From contig PHAT01000008.1 in NCBI GenBank assembly GCA_002840435.1, positions 1-64,000 of the forward strand: a DNA stretch of 64,000 nt. Reading direction: 5' to 3'. This DNA comes from Deltaproteobacteria bacterium HGW-Deltaproteobacteria-6 (GTDB taxonomy: Bacteria > Desulfobacterota > Syntrophia > Syntrophales > Smithellaceae). Each line of letters opens with the position of its first letter. The stretch's first letter is position 1. Both the position numbers and the translations under genes were made by a program. Below the pieces are notes generated by a model. It saw nothing but the letters and a program-made list of their open reading frames with translations. It was not told where the DNA came from and ran no database searches. This document shows positions 63,421 to 64,000 of this stretch, piece after piece.

Positions 63421-64000
63421 TGGCGCTTCTCCTCAATAGATTCCGAGGTTTCCACATGCTTTTCATTGCTGTCCCACCAGCCGCCGCCCAGCGCCGCAAA
63501 GAGCGCCGCCGTATCGGCATAACGGGCTGCCTGCGCCTGAATCAGGCTGATCGCAGCACCCTGATACTCACGCTGGGCGTTGAGCAGAAAAAGATAATTT
63601 ACCGCGCCCAGTTCATACTGCCTCCGGGCCAGCGCAAGGGATGTCCATGCCGCCCGTTCAGCCGTCGCCCGGGCCTGCAGGGCTTTCGCATCGGTCTCCA
63701 GCGTGCGCAGGACATCGGCCACGTTTTGAAAGGATTGCAGAACCGTCAGGCGGTATTGCGCCAGGGCTTGATCGTATACGGCGATGGCCGCACGCTTTCT
63801 TGCTGTGAGCGCTCCGCCTTGAAAAAGGGGCTGCAGAAGCCCCGCCCCAAAATTCCAGAGAATGGAACGGCTGTCCAGTAAATCGCCTATATTGTTGGAT
63901 GCAAATCCATACGAACCGGTCAGTGTAATTCGGGGATATAGATTGGCTGTGGCAACGCCGATTTCCGCACTGGCTTTGTGCAACACCGTTTCGGCCGCTT
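63417..64000 (-). CDS. Outer-membrane efflux protein, NodT family (5' part outside window)
   Basis: The frame is open to the right edge, so only the C-terminal 193 residues are visible. They hold the second outer-membrane-efflux repeat with AEIGVATANLYPRITLTGSY, LFQGGALTARKRAA and LALARRQYELGAVNYLFLLN, diagnostic of the NodT/OprM group. A tail (WDSNEKHVETSESIEE) follows the domain. It serves the RND pump downstream; the start lies beyond 64000. Confidence 0.9.
   Translation of the reverse strand, partial: AAETVLHKASAEIGVATANLYPRITLTGSYGFASNNIGDLLDSRSILWNFGAGLLQPLFQGGALTARKRAAIAVYDQALAQYRLTVLQSFQNVADVLRTLETDAKALQARATAERAAWTSLALARRQYELGAVNYLFLLNAQREYQGAAISLIQAQAARYADTAALFAALGGGWWDSNEKHVETSESIEEKRQ

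Noticed and set aside
1-64000. Possible CRISPR arrays, tRNAs, insertion sequences or prophage
   Set aside because: No regularly spaced repeats, no cloverleaf candidates noticed, no transposase or integrase motifs found on either strand.

Overview
The window looks like a chromosomal segment of a Desulfobacterota-type (deltaproteobacterial, Syntrophus/Geobacter-like) bacterium. This is inferred from gene content and moderate GC; there is no rRNA, tRNA or other phylogenetic marker in the window. Supporting traits are a Geobacter-style very large multicopper oxidase, an exopolysaccharide (EPS) locus with a YjbH-family protein and an SLBB-rich export protein, an acyl-CoA dehydrogenase with a rubredoxin-like tail, an AmmeMemoRadiSam radical SAM enzyme, a three-gene proton-translocating transhydrogenase, and two-Ku NHEJ. 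No CRISPR array, insertion sequence or phage gene was recognised.

Layout. (1) 1-3241, minus: 5' part of a giant multicopper oxidase gene that runs off the left edge. (2) 3571-25166, minus: a Wzx/Wzy-type EPS locus. In transcription order it holds a flippase, four SAM methyltransferases mixed with a glycosyltransferase, a Wzy-like polymerase, three more glycosyltransferases, GDP-mannose 4,6-dehydratase, the initiating sugar-phosphate transferase, an unknown exported protein, YjbH, Wzz, a 1065-residue SLBB export protein, an Ala/Gly-rich secreted protein and a small exported protein. A fragment of a decayed glycosyltransferase lies inside it. (3) 25419-26285: an orphan ParB-like gene upstream of the EPS locus. 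(4) 26976-31779, plus: a lipoprotein, a minimal type II secretion/pilus set (GspE, GspF, one pseudopilin) and a NarL-type response regulator. (5) 31843-37900, minus: a Cus-type copper/silver efflux operon with a YtkA-like protein. (6) 38543-49923: a stress and redox block with Hsp20, SRPBCC protein, paired small acidic proteins, ACAD-rubredoxin, alpha/beta hydrolase, a phosphoribosyltransferase broken by an amber codon, DJ-1/PfpI, AmrS, hemerythrin, PsiE, an eRF1-like protein, a bacterioferritin remnant and a fatty acid desaturase. (7) 50345-55248, plus: Ku1, Ku2, LigD polymerase, LigD phosphoesterase-ligase and a DUF72 protein. (8) 55384-59171, minus: pntA1-pntA2-pntB followed by a decayed membrane gene and a helical exported protein. 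(9) 59188-64000, minus: a tripartite RND efflux operon whose outer-membrane gene starts beyond the right edge.

How the parts fit. The EPS genes form one assembly line: priming sugar, glycosyl transfer, methyl decoration, flipping, polymerisation, length control and export. A 40-base element with an AGGGA-n-TCCCT palindrome occurs on the same strand upstream of the multicopper oxidase, of the Ala/Gly-rich protein and of the ParB-like gene, which suggests these share a regulator. Copper handling is represented twice (multicopper oxidase, Cus efflux). The most unusual items are the shared element, the two-Ku/split-LigD operon with an inverted repeat over its putative promoter, the AHSA1 protein fused to a small acidic domain that has a free-standing paralogue 1.2 kb away, a YjbH gene that appears to need a CTG start, and four decayed or interrupted genes readable only by joining frames or reading through stops.
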